The notes below the pieces were generated by a model. That model saw only the letters and a list, made by a program, of their open reading frames with translations, was not told the origin of the DNA and ran no database searches. The translations under genes were made by a program, and so were the position numbers. This document shows positions 39,727 to 50,980 of a DNA stretch of 64,000 bases, piece by piece (position 1 is the first letter of the stretch; each line of letters starts with the position of its first letter). Origin of the DNA: Athripsodes cinereus (taxonomy: Eukaryota; Arthropoda; Insecta; Trichoptera; Leptoceridae). The stretch covers positions 29,763,214-29,827,213 of the forward strand of contig OX388313.1 of NCBI GenBank assembly GCA_947579605.1, in the 5' to 3' direction.

Positions 39727-40618
39727 GACGGAATCGGGAATAGCCCCTATGATACACACTCACTATCAGGAAAGTATTATTCATAATAGCACGAACACAA
39801 TATAAACAAACACAGCTTGTGTATCAATCAATAGTTATAAATAGGTAGGCAATCAATGCTATTATTGAAAAGAGTTTATCTGTACTGTAATATAAGTTGA
39901 GCACCGTTAATAAAAAAATTAACATAGTTAATCGTTAATTTCGTTACTCGTTAATTTTTTTTAAATTAACACCAGATACAGTAAATACTAGGTGGATAAA
40001 TTCATAGTAGTTATTTTTTATATGACAAGAGTTTATGCTCTAGGAATCAAAAATAAAATAAAAAATATTCCCAAAGCTAAAAATTGGGAGTAGAGAAAGG
40101 TAATTTATCAGTTTTTTAAGAGGACCAGTACCGGTGTCAGGACTATTCCTTTTAAAAATCGCCGAGGATCAGCGGTGTGCTCCTCAGCTCATGCTTAACT
40201 AGTTAGTGCCTACATAAATAATCTAAAAAAATGGTATTTTGAAAATTAAGAGTTTCGGGATTTCACTCCAGAAGTAACAAACGAATTAACTATTTAATCT
40301 GGTAATCGTTCAAATCAAGTTATTATAGAACGTAATACTATTTATATCTGTATTATTGTCCGTTGCCCGGATCGGCCAAATCTCGTGCAATCGCCTGCAA
40401 TGACAACACAACGCATTGGCCACTTGGGCAACTATAATTATTATTTAGTCCCATCTCACTGTACCTGATACATAATACTGTATTTATATGTAATACAGTT
40501 GTTGGTTACTACAGTACAGTATATAATAGATTATCAGCCAGTGCGGCCGTGATGATGGCTGTAAGGTCACATCGGCTGTCCTGTTCCATAACTCAACATG
40601 TCGAAAAGTTTAATTTAA
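39727..40618. other. AT-rich stretch, nothing recognised
   Basis: No supported feature. A slightly GC-richer patch at 40360-40430 has no identity. Confidence 0.5.
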
Positions 40619-40632
40619 TTGACAATAAACAT

Positions 40633-41255
40633 TAATTTAAATAAAACACTTATTTGTATGTAGTATATCCACGGTGACTTTTTATTGGACGCGAGCCGGC
40701 TTTCAAGAGCTTCCGCTCTCATCATCAGGCTGGCGAAAAGTAAAGAAATTACAATTTTTTACAATTTACTAATTAGTTTACTATTGTATAGACTCATTTT
40801 AATTTTAAAGATTATTTTTCATATAAAAACATAACATTATATCAAGCTGATTCATATTTTATGTATACTAACATTCAGAGGAAGGCTACCTCTTAAAAAA
40901 ATAATGCTCATCTCTGATATGGGTTTTTGTGGTTTCCCCAATATCGTTAAAAGGCAAATGCTGGAGATGTTTTTCTTAAAATCCGTCCACAACGGTACTC
41001 TATTTCAATTGTTTGTTACCACTGTCTTAACCACCACTTTTGTTTTGCTATCCAATAACATACTATATATATATATATACGTTACCAACCTGTAATTTCT
41101 TTTACTTTTCGCCAGCCTGATGATGAGAGCGGAAGCTCTTGAAAGCCGGCTCGCGTCCAATAAAAAGTCACCGTGGATAAACTACAAATAAGTGTTTTAT
41201 TTAAATTAATTCAACATGAATTTCCACCAAGTACCGTCGGTTGAAAACATCAACT
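40633..41255 (+). mobile_element. Fold-back retroelement with hammerhead-like cores, 623 bp
   Basis: It is flanked by a 14-bp direct repeat TTGACAATAAACAT (40619-40632 and 41256-41269). Near-identical inverted arms of about 120 bp lie at 40633-40752 and 41090-41208. Each contains the motif CTGATGA, T, GAGAGC-GGAA-GCTCTT, GAAA (plus strand 41117-41144; minus strand 40728-40701). The right end alone carries TTCCACCAAGTACCGTCGG (41222-41240), shared with three other elements in this window. A central 63-codon open frame (40904-41095) matches nothing I know. The layout suggests a non-autonomous Penelope-like or retrozyme-like element. A conventional DNA transposon would not usually make a 14-bp duplication or have asymmetric ends. 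Confidence 0.7.
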
Positions 41256-41483
41256 TTGACAATAAACATAATCAACGTCACTCTTTCAATTTCAGAATCA
41301 AATACTTATAAAAAAAATACAGGTTCCCTTTACATACATCAAATATTTAGTTACAGAAAAAATAGCCTATTAATGTATCGCCCCTATTTAAAATTCCAGA
41401 AATAATATTTCGACTAGTTTAACTATTGAATGGAACAAAGACAACGAATGTCATTTACAGTGAGGTTATCATCATCATCGCCC

Positions 41484-41768
41484 TCAACGCTCCTCTCGGG
41501 AGCACAGGGCAGAAACCAGCCTCCTCCATTCAGAGCGTCTCTGTGCCAATTGCGTCACCTCTTCCCACGACATTCCTTGCGCTCTGATATCGTTGTCATA
41601 GGAACGGTGTATTGTGAAAGAGGGACGCCCGGGCCTACGGAACCCCTGCGGACGGAAGAACAGTGCTCTTTTTGGCCAACTATCATTGGGCATTCTCAAA
41701 ACATGTCCCAGCCAGGACCATCGTCTCTCTTGTATTACGGAGATTACAGAGGCCTGAGTCAACAACAC
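41484..41768 (-). pseudogene. LINE reverse transcriptase C-terminal fragment (SREE family)
   Basis: The minus-strand frame reads SVISVIQERRWSWLGHVLRM, then GRPSFTIHRSYDNDIRAQGM and ends SEWRRLVSALCSREER. RRWxWLGHVLRM is the hallmark of the C-terminal region of RTE-like and related non-LTR reverse transcriptases. Only about 90 residues remain and no polymerase motifs are present. The 5' part of the fragment is engulfed by the inverted repeat at 41748-41953. A second relic of the same family lies at 22400-22640. Confidence 0.75.
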
Positions 41769-41953
41769 ACTATCGCGTCACGTTCCCGCTCCGCTAGCGT
41801 TCGGGTGCAGACGATGGTGCGCCAAAGTGTTAATTTTCGTAACTATTGTGTATCTTAGCAACGAAATTGACACTTGCTTGCAACATCGTCTGCACCCGAA
41901 CGCTAACGGAGCGGGAACGTGAGACGAAAGTGTGTTGTTGACTCAGGCCTCTG
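41748..41953. repeat. Inverted repeat, about 67-bp arms, at LINE fragment edge
   Basis: AGGCCTGAGTCAACAACACA at 41750-41769 has its inverse at the right end (to 41951). The arms continue through CGTTCCCGCTCCGCTAGCGT and TCGGGTGCAGACGATG with few mismatches around a spacer of about 66 bp. The outer ends read CAGAGGCCTGAG, like a hAT terminus, but I find no 8-bp target duplication. It is either a MITE inserted in the LINE or an inverted duplication of LINE sequence. Confidence 0.7.
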
Positions 41954-42279
41954 GTCTCTGCTGGGTGCGCCGGCGCACAGCATCATTTGTAACATGTTCA
42001 TAACAGAGTATTATGTCATTTTGATTTATTTCTATTATAATAAGGTATCGAATATAAGGCATTTCTGCTAATTGAATTATGGAACTGAACAATTGATATA
42101 CCTAATACAAATGTACCTGAGATTTTGGAATATCCGTGATTTGATTTTTTTTAATATTGGCGATGCACCCAATATCCGTGGAATTCCCGAAAAAAAATAG
42201 ATCTCCCACTCTTTTCTTTAAGTTTTTAAGCACCCTTTGAAAATACTACAAACAAGATATTTAACTTCTTCAGTTCAGT

Positions 42280-42620
42280 GATGATGATGATTTTATTTTA
42301 TTTATGACGCCGTTTTACTGTCTCTAGACCGTCTCAAGGGCGCCAGTGACGAGTTCAGTTTTTAATTTGCCTCTGAAGCTAGTGACCGGTTGACCATCTC
42401 TCAGCAGCACCGGTAGGCGATTCCACATAACTGGTCCAACAACACCAAAGGCCCTCTCGTAGAAGTTGGACTTACCGGCCCTATTGGGCTCAGTAAGTCT
42501 ATTCACGGCCAGTTCCATAGAGCACAGAGGTCTTCTAGTGGTCGAGTCAAGGGGACAAAGCTCCGTGAGGCACGATGGTGCCATTTTGTTAATAGCCAAT
42601 GTGAAAGTGATATGGTATGC
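42280..42620 (-). pseudogene. LINE ORF C-terminal fragment (CR1/Jockey-like)
   Basis: The minus-strand frame 42599-42324 contains LAVNRLTEPNRAGKSNFYER, then AFGVVGPVMWNRLPVLLRDG, then SFRGKLKTELV. A GPxxWNxLP block followed by SFKxKLKxxL is the typical C-terminus of CR1/L2/Jockey-like non-LTR ORF2 proteins. The 3' flank (CCCTTGAGACGG, AAACGGCGTCAT, then an ATC/ATT tail) matches 8600-8660, so both belong to one family. It is 5'-truncated and non-functional. Confidence 0.65.
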
Positions 42621-42837
42621 CTACCGCCCACCTTCAAACGCCTTAATTTTTTTTATTGGCACGGAGAGGATGACTTTGCATGTTCATTACACGCAATAAG
42701 TCCACTGCCGTCCCCTCCCCCTCTCATTTGTGGAATATGCTGTGACAACACATACAGAGGTAGACAGACATAATCCCTAAGTAATAATTATGTACCTAAG
42801 ACTTTGTAAAAACTATGGAAAATAATAAGTAATTTGG

Positions 42838-42990
42838 TCCGGGTTAGTGGGAAGATATCGCAATCTAGCGATAAACTCGCCCTTTGTGCATTGAATTGTA
42901 TAAGTGATAATCTATGATACCTATAGTTTGTAATGCAACGATTGATGTTATAAACAATGTACAGTAAAGGATAAAAATAAATAAACAAAA
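42838..42990 (+). repeat. Repeat family A copy
   Basis: GGGTTAGTGGGAAGATATCG, then AGCGATAAACTCGCCCTTTG, and AACAATGTACAGTAAAGGAT before AAATAAATAAAC. All are in family order. Confidence 0.65.
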
Positions 42991-43401
42991 GTAATTATTA
43001 TCGCACTGTTTGGTGTTAGCTATCCGAAATGATCAAATAGTATTTTATTTATAATAAGTATAAACAGTAAGAATAAAATCGTTTGTTGTAAATACGAAGC
43101 AAGGCTGGTTTCGCTTAGTTAACAGGAAGTTGTGAAGGTGGAGGAGGAAGGGTGGAAGGCAATATATAGGGCGGCGGGGCAATCCTTCTAGAAAGATTCG
43201 GTACTAAAACATTCGCATTAAATACATTGATTTGCAGAAAAATCTTGTAATTTTAGAAGAAGTTTGCAATTCAAAATGGAGTACGCCATAATTGATAACA
43301 CTATTCATAGAATACAAATCTAAATCTCGATTTAAAGTTGTTATAAATACAAGACTCCAAAATTCTAATGCATAACAAAACATAGGTATATATTATATAA
43401 T

Positions 43402-43610
43402 CATAACATAACATAACACGTGTAGACAATTCACACAGACCGAGCTAGTCCCAAACTAAGATATGAATCTTGTATTATGGGTACTAACACGGCGATACAC
43501 ATATACAATGCACTAAACACATATACATGTAACACCCAGACCCATGACAATCTGAAAAAGGTCATTCTTCATTTTGCCCTGGCCGGGAATCGAACCCGGG
43601 ACCTCGATCG
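43402..43610 (-). repeat. tRNA-derived SINE, second copy, 5'-truncated
   Basis: It is nearly identical to 34693-34888 through the body and B box (CGGGAATCGAACCCGGGACC on the plus strand). It lacks the A-box part of the head and breaks off at CTCGATCGATCGATC. The similarity and the repeated ACATAACATAACA tail confirm a common SINE family. Confidence 0.85.
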
Positions 43611-45927
43611 ATCGATCTATATTCCTGAAAACTTCACACATACATGATATTAGATAATTAATTTTAAGCTAGTTAGTATTATATTTCGTTTAATTGATTA
43701 AGCACTAAACAAAACGTTATTTACAATAATAATTTATCAATATGCGTATTTATATACACATAAAGGAATTAATAACACCTAATACACTACATAGGTAGTG
43801 ATCTATTTGCTGATAAGAAATTAACAACGAATTGTAAATCAAGTAACTAAATTATTAGTACCTAATTAAATTAAAGATATATCATTTCAAACGAGACGGA
43901 TTATAATATTATTACATACTATGTCTATAGATTTAATAAGACGCGCAAAACAATCTATCGTACCGAGCAATTCAGAAGATCAAAACTAAAAAGAATAAGT
44001 AAATTTGATACATTTAACTTATAAAAAACCAATAAATTATTAGCTTTTTTCATATTTATAAAATCTATCATTTAAATGTTATGACAGACTGTAGAAATAT
44101 CTAGGCGTAGTACAAAACTGTTACATTGACGGATTCCTTAACGTCGCAGTAAACCTAATGTATAAAAAATGAGGAACTGTAATTCGACAAGAGTTGTTTT
44201 TCAGATTGTATTTCGCTAATAAATAGATATATGCAGAAAATTAATATGTATAAATTGTAAGTAAATATTATACATCACTTGCACAATATTATTGTAATAC
44301 ATGAACTGAGAGGGCGGCCTCCATTTGCGGAACACAGATGATCGAATATATTTACAAAATCATATGACCCGTGTACACAAATGGGTACATCTACACGCAA
44401 CGTAAGAAAAAATAACGTTATTTTCACAATAACTGGTAATAATACGAGATAATGAACACTATGTAATCACTAGGACAGGAATAGTGCACAATGAAGTGAG
44501 AGAAAGAAGAGGAAATATTGAATTATATAAAACAAAATACATGAGGTACGGCTTAACCTAACATTAAATTGTGACTGTGTGTGGGTATCCATTTAGATTT
44601 CCTCAACATGTGACTGCGACAAAAATGACAAAATTCTTACTAAAATTAACATTACTGTGATAACTATTACATAAACTTATAAAGTACATTTATATTCATG
44701 TTTTGTTACAGTTTTTCAGGGGATGCTGAATGAAAAACCGGTCAAAAAGCCAAAATATATGGCAGTGTTTTTATAGGTCAACCCACTTATATGCCAACAA
44801 ATCTAAAGCACATTTTTCTTATCTTACAAAAATCGATTGAGATAATTTAATTATATGTTTTTGACAATATTTGAATTCTGTACATTTCACTACTATGGTT
44901 TACTTTCGACATATGACATTTTATTTCAGATATCCCTTTTAGAAGGGTGGCAAAAAAACAACAATAAAAACAAAGCAACGATTTTGCGTAAAGTTACGCA
45001 ATGTTACGAGGCACGCGAAATTGTGCATTAAATACAATAAACGATAAGATTCGCAAATCAGAGAAGCAAATAGATGTGGAGAATTTTAACAATATTGTGT
45101 TGTAATAATAACAGATGATTTTCTACCGTGAGGGGCCATTATGAACCGGGCGGACATATCGGAAAGAGCCGGTGAAATATGTTATTATTTACTTACCAAA
45201 TGCAAGTATGGCTGTTTCACTGAATTATAATCACTCACACGAGAAAACGAATACTTGTTTGCGATATTCACACAATATGGACAACTAGATGAGGTGATAA
45301 AACGAAATAAATTCGAATCCACGTGCTCTCAATGTTTTCTTGCAAACGATAAACTGCAACATGGCGTCAGCCGTGAACATTCAACCAACATTGGGAGACC
45401 AGACGCTCCAATACATGTACATCCGCAGCTATACATATACGCAATTTCATACCAATTTCACCTACACTTATCCATTTCTCCTTTAGTGGGATATGCTGCG
45501 ACATCTTGTGGAACAAAAACGCATTAAAACAAAAAACATTGATTTTACTGGCAACCCAGTTATCACATATTTTTTTGTAGTTTTTTAATTCCAATTACGA
45601 AGTAAATAATTATTTATAAAAATGTAAATTATATTTTTTAAGCGTTAAAAAACGCAGTTTATTGCAGAATACATTTGCTTTTACTACAAGGATCTAAAGA
45701 TTTCAAAAATATTTTACCATCTAGCAATAAAAATAACTTCATGTTGAAGATTTTATCAGAAAGGCAACATAAAGAAAACATCCATTTATTTGTGATTGGC
45801 TAGAAAATAAATGTCAAGAAAATTCTTCAATTGGTCAAAGTGTTACAGCTTGGTACGTAGTGGTCGGGTGTCGTAATTTCAGTAATTTGTTAAATTTAAT
45901 GTTTTGGTGATTTAAAATACAAACACA
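43611..45927. other. AT-rich upstream flank of eIF1A
   Basis: No gene is firmly supported. A 42-codon frame starts at 45361 with a good initiation context (CAACATGG), reading MASAVNIQPTLGDQTLQYMY. It has no known match, and a family B-like GTGGGATATGCTGCGAC lies at its end (45487-45503). The eIF1A promoter should lie within about 45750-45900. Reversed CCAAT-type ATTGG boxes occur at 45796 and 45831, and an initiator-like TTCAGTAA at about 45878. Confidence 0.4.
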
Positions 45928-46374
45928 ATGCCGAAGAATAAGGGAAAAGGAGGAAAAAACAGACGTCGTGGTAAGAATGAAAATGAAACAGAAAAACGTG
46001 AGCTCGTCTTCAAGGAAGACGGTCAAGAATACGCTCAAGTGACAAAAATGCTTGGTAATGGCCGCTTGGAGGCCATGTGCTTCGATGGATCTCGGAGATT
46101 ATGCCACATCAGGGGAAAGTTAAGGAAAAAAGTTTGGATAAATCAAGGAGATATTATTCTTATAGGATTGAGAGATTACCAAGATGCTAAAGCAGACGTT
46201 ATATTGAGGTATACACCTGACGAGGCCAGGAACTTGAAGACATATGGAGAGTTCCCAGAAACTGTCAGAATAAACGAGACCGGCACATTCTTGGAAGAGG
46301 GATATGACGAAGATATTGAATTCGGTGATGAAATTAGTTCCGACGAAGATGTGGACCCTGTGGATGCTATCTAA
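45928..46374 (+). CDS. eIF1A: Eukaryotic translation initiation factor 1A
   Basis: eIF1A binds the A site of the 40S subunit, helps recruit the ternary complex, promotes scanning and start-codon choice, and its acidic C-terminus later contacts eIF5B. The product is 148 aa, the usual insect length, uninterrupted from an ATG in good context (ACACAATGCC) to TAA. Domains in order are a basic N-terminal tail ([16 protein letters not shown], residues 5-20), an S1-like OB fold (about 22-95; [20 protein letters not shown] at 42-61 and [20 protein letters not shown] at 65-84), a helical part ([15 protein letters not shown], 97-111) and an acidic tail with DIEFGDEIS at 129-137 and a final DAI. All family landmarks are intact. 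There is no intron in the coding region, so it is either an intronless gene or an old, fully conserved retrocopy. A class II transposon begins 171 bp after the stop. No AATAAA lies before it, so the transcript's 3' end may involve transposon sequence. Confidence 0.97.
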   Translation: MPKNKGKGGKNRRRGKNENETEKRELVFKEDGQEYAQVTKMLGNGRLEAMCFDGSRRLCHIRGKLRKKVWINQGDIILIGLRDYQDAKADVILRYTPDEARNLKTYGEFPETVRINETGTFLEEGYDEDIEFGDEISSDEDVDPVDAI

Positions 46375-46544
46375 ACACCCCTCTCACTACATTCTATTCT
46401 GTTCATTTTGGGTGACATGATGTGCTCTTTCATCCAGGGATCTATCTTGTGAATATTTTCGTATGAACATGTATTGTATTGGATAAACATTTAACCTTTG
46501 TTCTAGTGTAAATTATAACACATTATTAATTATTGCCTCATATA

Positions 46545-48605
46545 TGGACAGCATTCCATAGAAAGGAACTGAGATAAATGACATTTAAGTCTGAATGGTA
46601 TATAAAATCAACAAGAGTATTTTAGAATGTATTGAATATTCCAAAGTGTGTAAATGTTAATTATATTTATTTATTACAACATCACATGACTACCAGAACT
46701 ATAATAACAGAGTAATTAAATAAAATATCCATTGGTTCCCTTCTGTAAAATACCATTATCAACTATAGTATGTTTTCATGTAGCGTTGGTTCCTTTCTGT
46801 GAATAAAACAACAGAGATAGAAGTGATTTGGTTCTATTTTGATCCGAATGCTTTCTTGTAATTAAATAAAATAACATCACTTTCATTAGTGGATGAGGAA
46901 TTTTGTGATTTTTTCAATGTGGGTTATGAATGTATGAAACTGTCATTGTTTTAAATGTTAGGTATAATAACTCCCATTGCACCAGTATTGACAAGGGTAT
47001 GTAAGAGTTGAACAAAGGTCTTTTATATTAGTATTTATTTTATTTTGAGGAACAATACAATTAATATATATAAATATATACATATCAATAGTATCTAATT
47101 TTATTACTATAGATACTGGAGTACAAAAATTAATTCAATTTACTCCCCTGAAGCAATCTATATCATCTGTGACATCTCTTCCACCAATCATACATGAATA
47201 AAAATATTTTGCATCATTTGGTATAAGATATAAAATCGAATTGATGTCATCTAACTTTTTACCTTGTGGCCATAAAGAATTTAAATTATTTAAAAAACTA
47301 AAAGAGGAACAAGGCCTCCCTCTGGTCTTTTTTGCGAGATCAACTATTTTATAATCGCTCACAAAATCCTTCCTCATAAATAACTTAAAGGGGTGTTCCC
47401 TTTCTATTTTTATTTCTCTTGTTTTTAGCCAATTGATTTTCTCCTTTTTTTCATCAATTTTTCGGTTTACTGTATTTTTTTCGAGATATTTGGAGCCAAA
47501 AAAGTCTGCCGGTGAAAAATTTTCACAATATTTGGATGGGTTTCAAAAACTGCTTTTAACATTAAGACAATTTTTATATTGCGATTCTGGCCTCCGCAAC
47601 TGTCTGCCCATAACACCAATTCATTAACGTTTGAATCAACATGTGTTTTCAAATGTTTTAATAAACACGATCCAATTTCTTGTGCCCCACGTCTTGCATC
47701 ACCCTCACTCCACACATGACAAAAAACCTCGGCCTGTTTTTCCTGAGTGCACCTCAGCATTATATATCCATATCTGCCTTTTGTAAAATATAATATTTGT
47801 AGGTATCCTTGAAAGTGGAAGCGTTTTTTGTAAATGGAATGTCAAGCATTCCAACTCACGAGATTCCTTGGCTTTTTGCATGTCTTTACTCATAATATTT
47901 CTTGCTTCCCTCCATAAATCAATGTGAGCATTGTGCTCCAATTCAGCTGCCTGTTTTTCTTCGTTAGTACAATTTTGTTTTTTAATATCAAAATTATTGC
48001 ATGTATTACATGTATCCTTTTTTAAGGATTTAAACTTTAAATTAAAACTATTAAAGAAAATCCTTCTGAATGAAGAAAAACTTGGAGCCTCGTTTCCTAG
48101 TTCCCCCTTTAATAGTTGGAACATTTTTGACAGTGTGATATCTGGTGCCAAATACTCTGAATCAATGTCATTTCTCCTATAATGCGATTTGTATTTTGGG
48201 AATTGATTTATAATTTTTTTTACTTTATCAATAATGTTTTCGGACATTGAGTTGGCTCCACTTTGGCGCTTGCCCCTGGCGTCTGACAAATGAACCAACC
48301 ATGACATTGGTCTTGTAAAAAGTAGATATGCATTCACAGAAAAGAACCAATGTGCAGTTGGTTCCTTTCTGTGATTAAATTTTGTTATTTCATAATTTTA
48401 TTGTTGAATGGTTCTTTTCTCTGGAATGTTTTTATACATTTGGGTTTCAGTGATATTTTAAAATTTAAATTTAATCCATTTAAAAGAGGTTTTACGGTTG
48501 GTTCATTTTTGTTAAATATAAAATAGCTTATTGGGAATTCAATGCCGATAAAATCTCAAAATGTGTGATTTTGTCGGTTGGTTCCTTTCTATGGAATGCT
48601 GTCCA
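46545..48605 (-). mobile_element. Class II transposon with DUF7869-type protein relic, 2061 bp
   Basis: The ends are 25-bp perfect inverted repeats starting TGGACAGCATTCCATAGAAA (left 46545-46569; right inverted at 48581-48605). Subterminal copies of the motif GGTTCCTTTCTNTG recur inside both ends: 46733, 46787 and 46829 on the left; 48336-48350 (inverted), 48358, 48409, 48498 and 48579 on the right. Iterated subterminal motifs like these often bind a transposase. The minus-strand coding relic is described at 47135-48337. The flanks (left ATAT, right AAAT if the first T is left out of the repeat) give at best an imperfect 4-bp target duplication. The protein type and subterminal architecture suggest a Sola-like or unnamed superfamily. 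This is inference. The copy is defective. Confidence 0.8.
47135..48337 (-). pseudogene. Transposase-like protein relic (DSCGGQNRN / DUF7869-type), frameshifted
   Basis: Three minus-strand frames carry successive parts of one protein. Part 1 (48337-47705) has GKRQSGANSMSENIIDKVKK, FPKYKSHYRRNDIDSEYLAP, a zinc-knuckle-like CNTCNNFD and LPLSRIPTNIIFYKRQIWIY. Part 2 (47760-47467) has CHVWSEGDARRGAQEIGSCL, then LVLWADSCGGQNRNIKIVLM. Part 3 (about 47510-47135) is a lysine-rich C-terminal segment with DFVSDYKIVDLAKKTRGRPC. The WADSCGGQNRN block is the signature of this family, whose fold is RNase H-like. Part 1 passes to part 2 at a six-T run near 47730, consistent with a one-base indel. Between parts 2 and 3 the segment that normally holds a GHSFLP-like block is deleted. 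The usual N-terminal region upstream of GKRQS is also missing, replaced by a subterminal repeat. It is non-functional. Confidence 0.75.
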
Positions 48606-50888
48606 AATGTGATCAAACAAAACCAATGGAGTCGCAATCGGAGACTTCCAGAAATATAAATTTGGTCAGTGTTTTAATTCAAAATTATGGACATAAAAAC
48701 GTTATTTGAAAATGGAAGATGTTAACAGATATATAGTATTTTTTTTTAAGATGTACACCATGTTTTTCATATTTAAAATGCTCCTAATTAATGCTATATT
48801 TTTCAGTTCAAAAATTAAAATATTATATGTTTTGATGTAATAAATGCTAGTGTTTTTCATTTATCTTTTTATCCAGTACAATATTCAATAATAAAATACG
48901 AACGTTTAATCAAACAGAAAATGTAACACATTCACATGATATTGTTTAGATAGAGAATTATATTACAAATATAATGTTTATTTATGGATATAATATTAAT
49001 AACTGTTTTATATTATTGTGCTTACACATAGTAGAATTACATAAAATGAAATTGATAGTTTTCAAATGCAAAGTATTCTTTTTTAACATTGAAAGTTGGA
49101 TGCAAAATTATAATTATGTTTCAATTGATTTTGTAAACTTGATCAAAGTCTGAAATGGTCACTTATCACATTTACATTCTCTTTAATATATTGTCCAGTG
49201 TATTTTGAATGTTGAATATTTTAAACTCGGTAATCTCTAATTGTCAGGATTACTTTTGAATGTCTCAATCTTTAAAATATGATAAATTCGATTATATCTG
49301 CGAACCTAAACAGATTATTTTGTATTTGTTATTATCCAACAATTGTTTATGAATAGTGATGATGGTGTATTTTGTGACATTAGTAATAATATACTAAGAG
49401 AGGTGGACTGTGAAAGAGGTGAACGAAAGCAATTTATTGTATGATGTTCTATGTCTGGCAAATTACAAGATGTTTTCGGAATGATTATACATAAAAGTAT
49501 TATTTTTTGTAAATCTATCATTACAATGTCAATGGGCTTTCTAAATTACATTTTTTTTAAATCTATGCAGTACTGCTTTGTGACGTGCTTACAAAGGGTG
49601 TAATTCGGAGACATGTGTATTCTACTCTCAAATGCTACACAGTTTACTAATGAATATCATGTAGTCTGCTGGTTCAGATTTAGAATCCATTTATGTGTAT
49701 TTGTAGAGTATGACTCACATATAAAATCTAAAATAACATTTTAATACGCTATTTACAACAATGTTAACTGTATGTATCACAAATATTTGTCAGAATTCAT
49801 TGTGAAAACATCTTGTTGTTTGCTTTTTACTCTGGATAGTTAATTACGTGTTATTTGGAATAGCATAAATATAATTGTACCATCATTGTATGACAAAATG
49901 GGATATGGAAGCAAAACAAATTGTTTCTAGAAATACACTGTTTATTATGATATTAGAATATTCTTTCAATTATTTATTTCCATCAAACAAGAAATATTAA
50001 TATTTCAATAGCTAAATATAAATAATTTCCTTAAATAATATTTTTTGTCTCATAGTGAATGTTTATTTTTAGTTACGTAGGTCAAAATTTTGTTTTGATC
50101 AAATAAACCGTTTTGAATGTGCAATGTCATCCATGTATGTTCCTACTTCCATTGGTGTACATAAAAAATAAACAATTTACATGACTCATATTGTTTATGT
50201 GGTTCCAAAGTTTCATATTTGTCTATTGATTAACTTTTGAGTGAGTGAACGATAAATAAATGTGATTTATATATTATGTGATTGTTTTAGAGTCATCGGG
50301 AGCTAAGAATGTTTTGTTTAATTTTTTTGTCTAATATTTTTTGAATATAGTAATTCTACAATAGCTTTTATAAGCTATTTAAAATTAGATAGAGTAGACA
50401 ATTGGCAAACACGAAAGGTCATTAGCAGATTCTCAAACTCAGGAACATCGTTATATCTTTAAATGCATTTTGAAAATATTCAAATGTTAAACAATTTGTT
50501 TTCTTTTTATTTCAACAAGATATTATTGAGAACGTGTACTATTTTTTTGAATTAAAAAATTATATCTGTAATTTATTCTTATTCTCGAATATTGTTATCA
50601 ATAAAAATGTCTTTGCGAGTTTGTTTATGATGAAATATCGTTGACAAATTTATGTATGTAGATTGAGAATTGAAAACATTTGGCCATTCGCCATACTGCA
50701 GGGGACAGAGATGGGATTGTTCATAATCATTATTACTGTTGGTTCTAAATACAATCTACATTTGATGATAAGTATTATAAATGTTGTAACATGTCATTGA
50801 ACACAAAAAGATGATAAATAAATATAATTTTTCTCTAGATTCTATGCAACTCTCTTCCTTACTGTTTGTCCTGAACATTGTAATGAAC
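48606..50888. other. Downstream flank of eIF1A, possible 3' UTR continuation
   Basis: It is AT-rich with an excess of T on the plus strand and no coding frame. Poly(A)-signal-like AATAAA hexamers occur at about 48839 and 50168. If the transposon at 46545 interrupted a long eIF1A 3' UTR, its distal part would be here. Nothing else is seen. Confidence 0.35.
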
Positions 50889-50972
50889 ATATGTGTCGCT
50901 GAGTTTCGAAATCCGCTATAACACATACATTTGAATGTGTTATAGCGGATTTCGAAACTCAGCGACACATAT
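50889..50972. repeat. Perfect 38-bp-arm palindrome
   Basis: The arms 50889-50926 and 50935-50972 are exact reverse complements (the left arm starts ATATGTGTCGCTGAGTTTCG) around an 8-base loop ACATTTGA. It ends 8 bp before the MITE at 50981. The short loop and perfect arms imply a recent origin or ongoing correction. Confidence 0.9.
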
Positions 50973-50980
50973 AATAATTT

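Noticed and set aside
41111..41157. Calling the conserved core a canonical hammerhead ribozyme outright
   Set aside because: An extra T follows CTGATGA, and I could not draw stems I and III with standard pairing and a clear cleavage triplet. It is kept as a hypothesis in the findings.
44690..44780. TTTTCAG followed by GMLNEKPVKKPKYMAVFL as a splice acceptor plus terminal exon
   Set aside because: It is only 18 codons, with no recognisable family and no upstream exon. The pattern is easily random in this composition.
45361..45489. 42-codon frame with good initiation context as a small gene
   Set aside because: There is no homology I recognise, its end overlaps a family B-like fragment, and no splice donor is convincing. 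It is mentioned only in the flank description.
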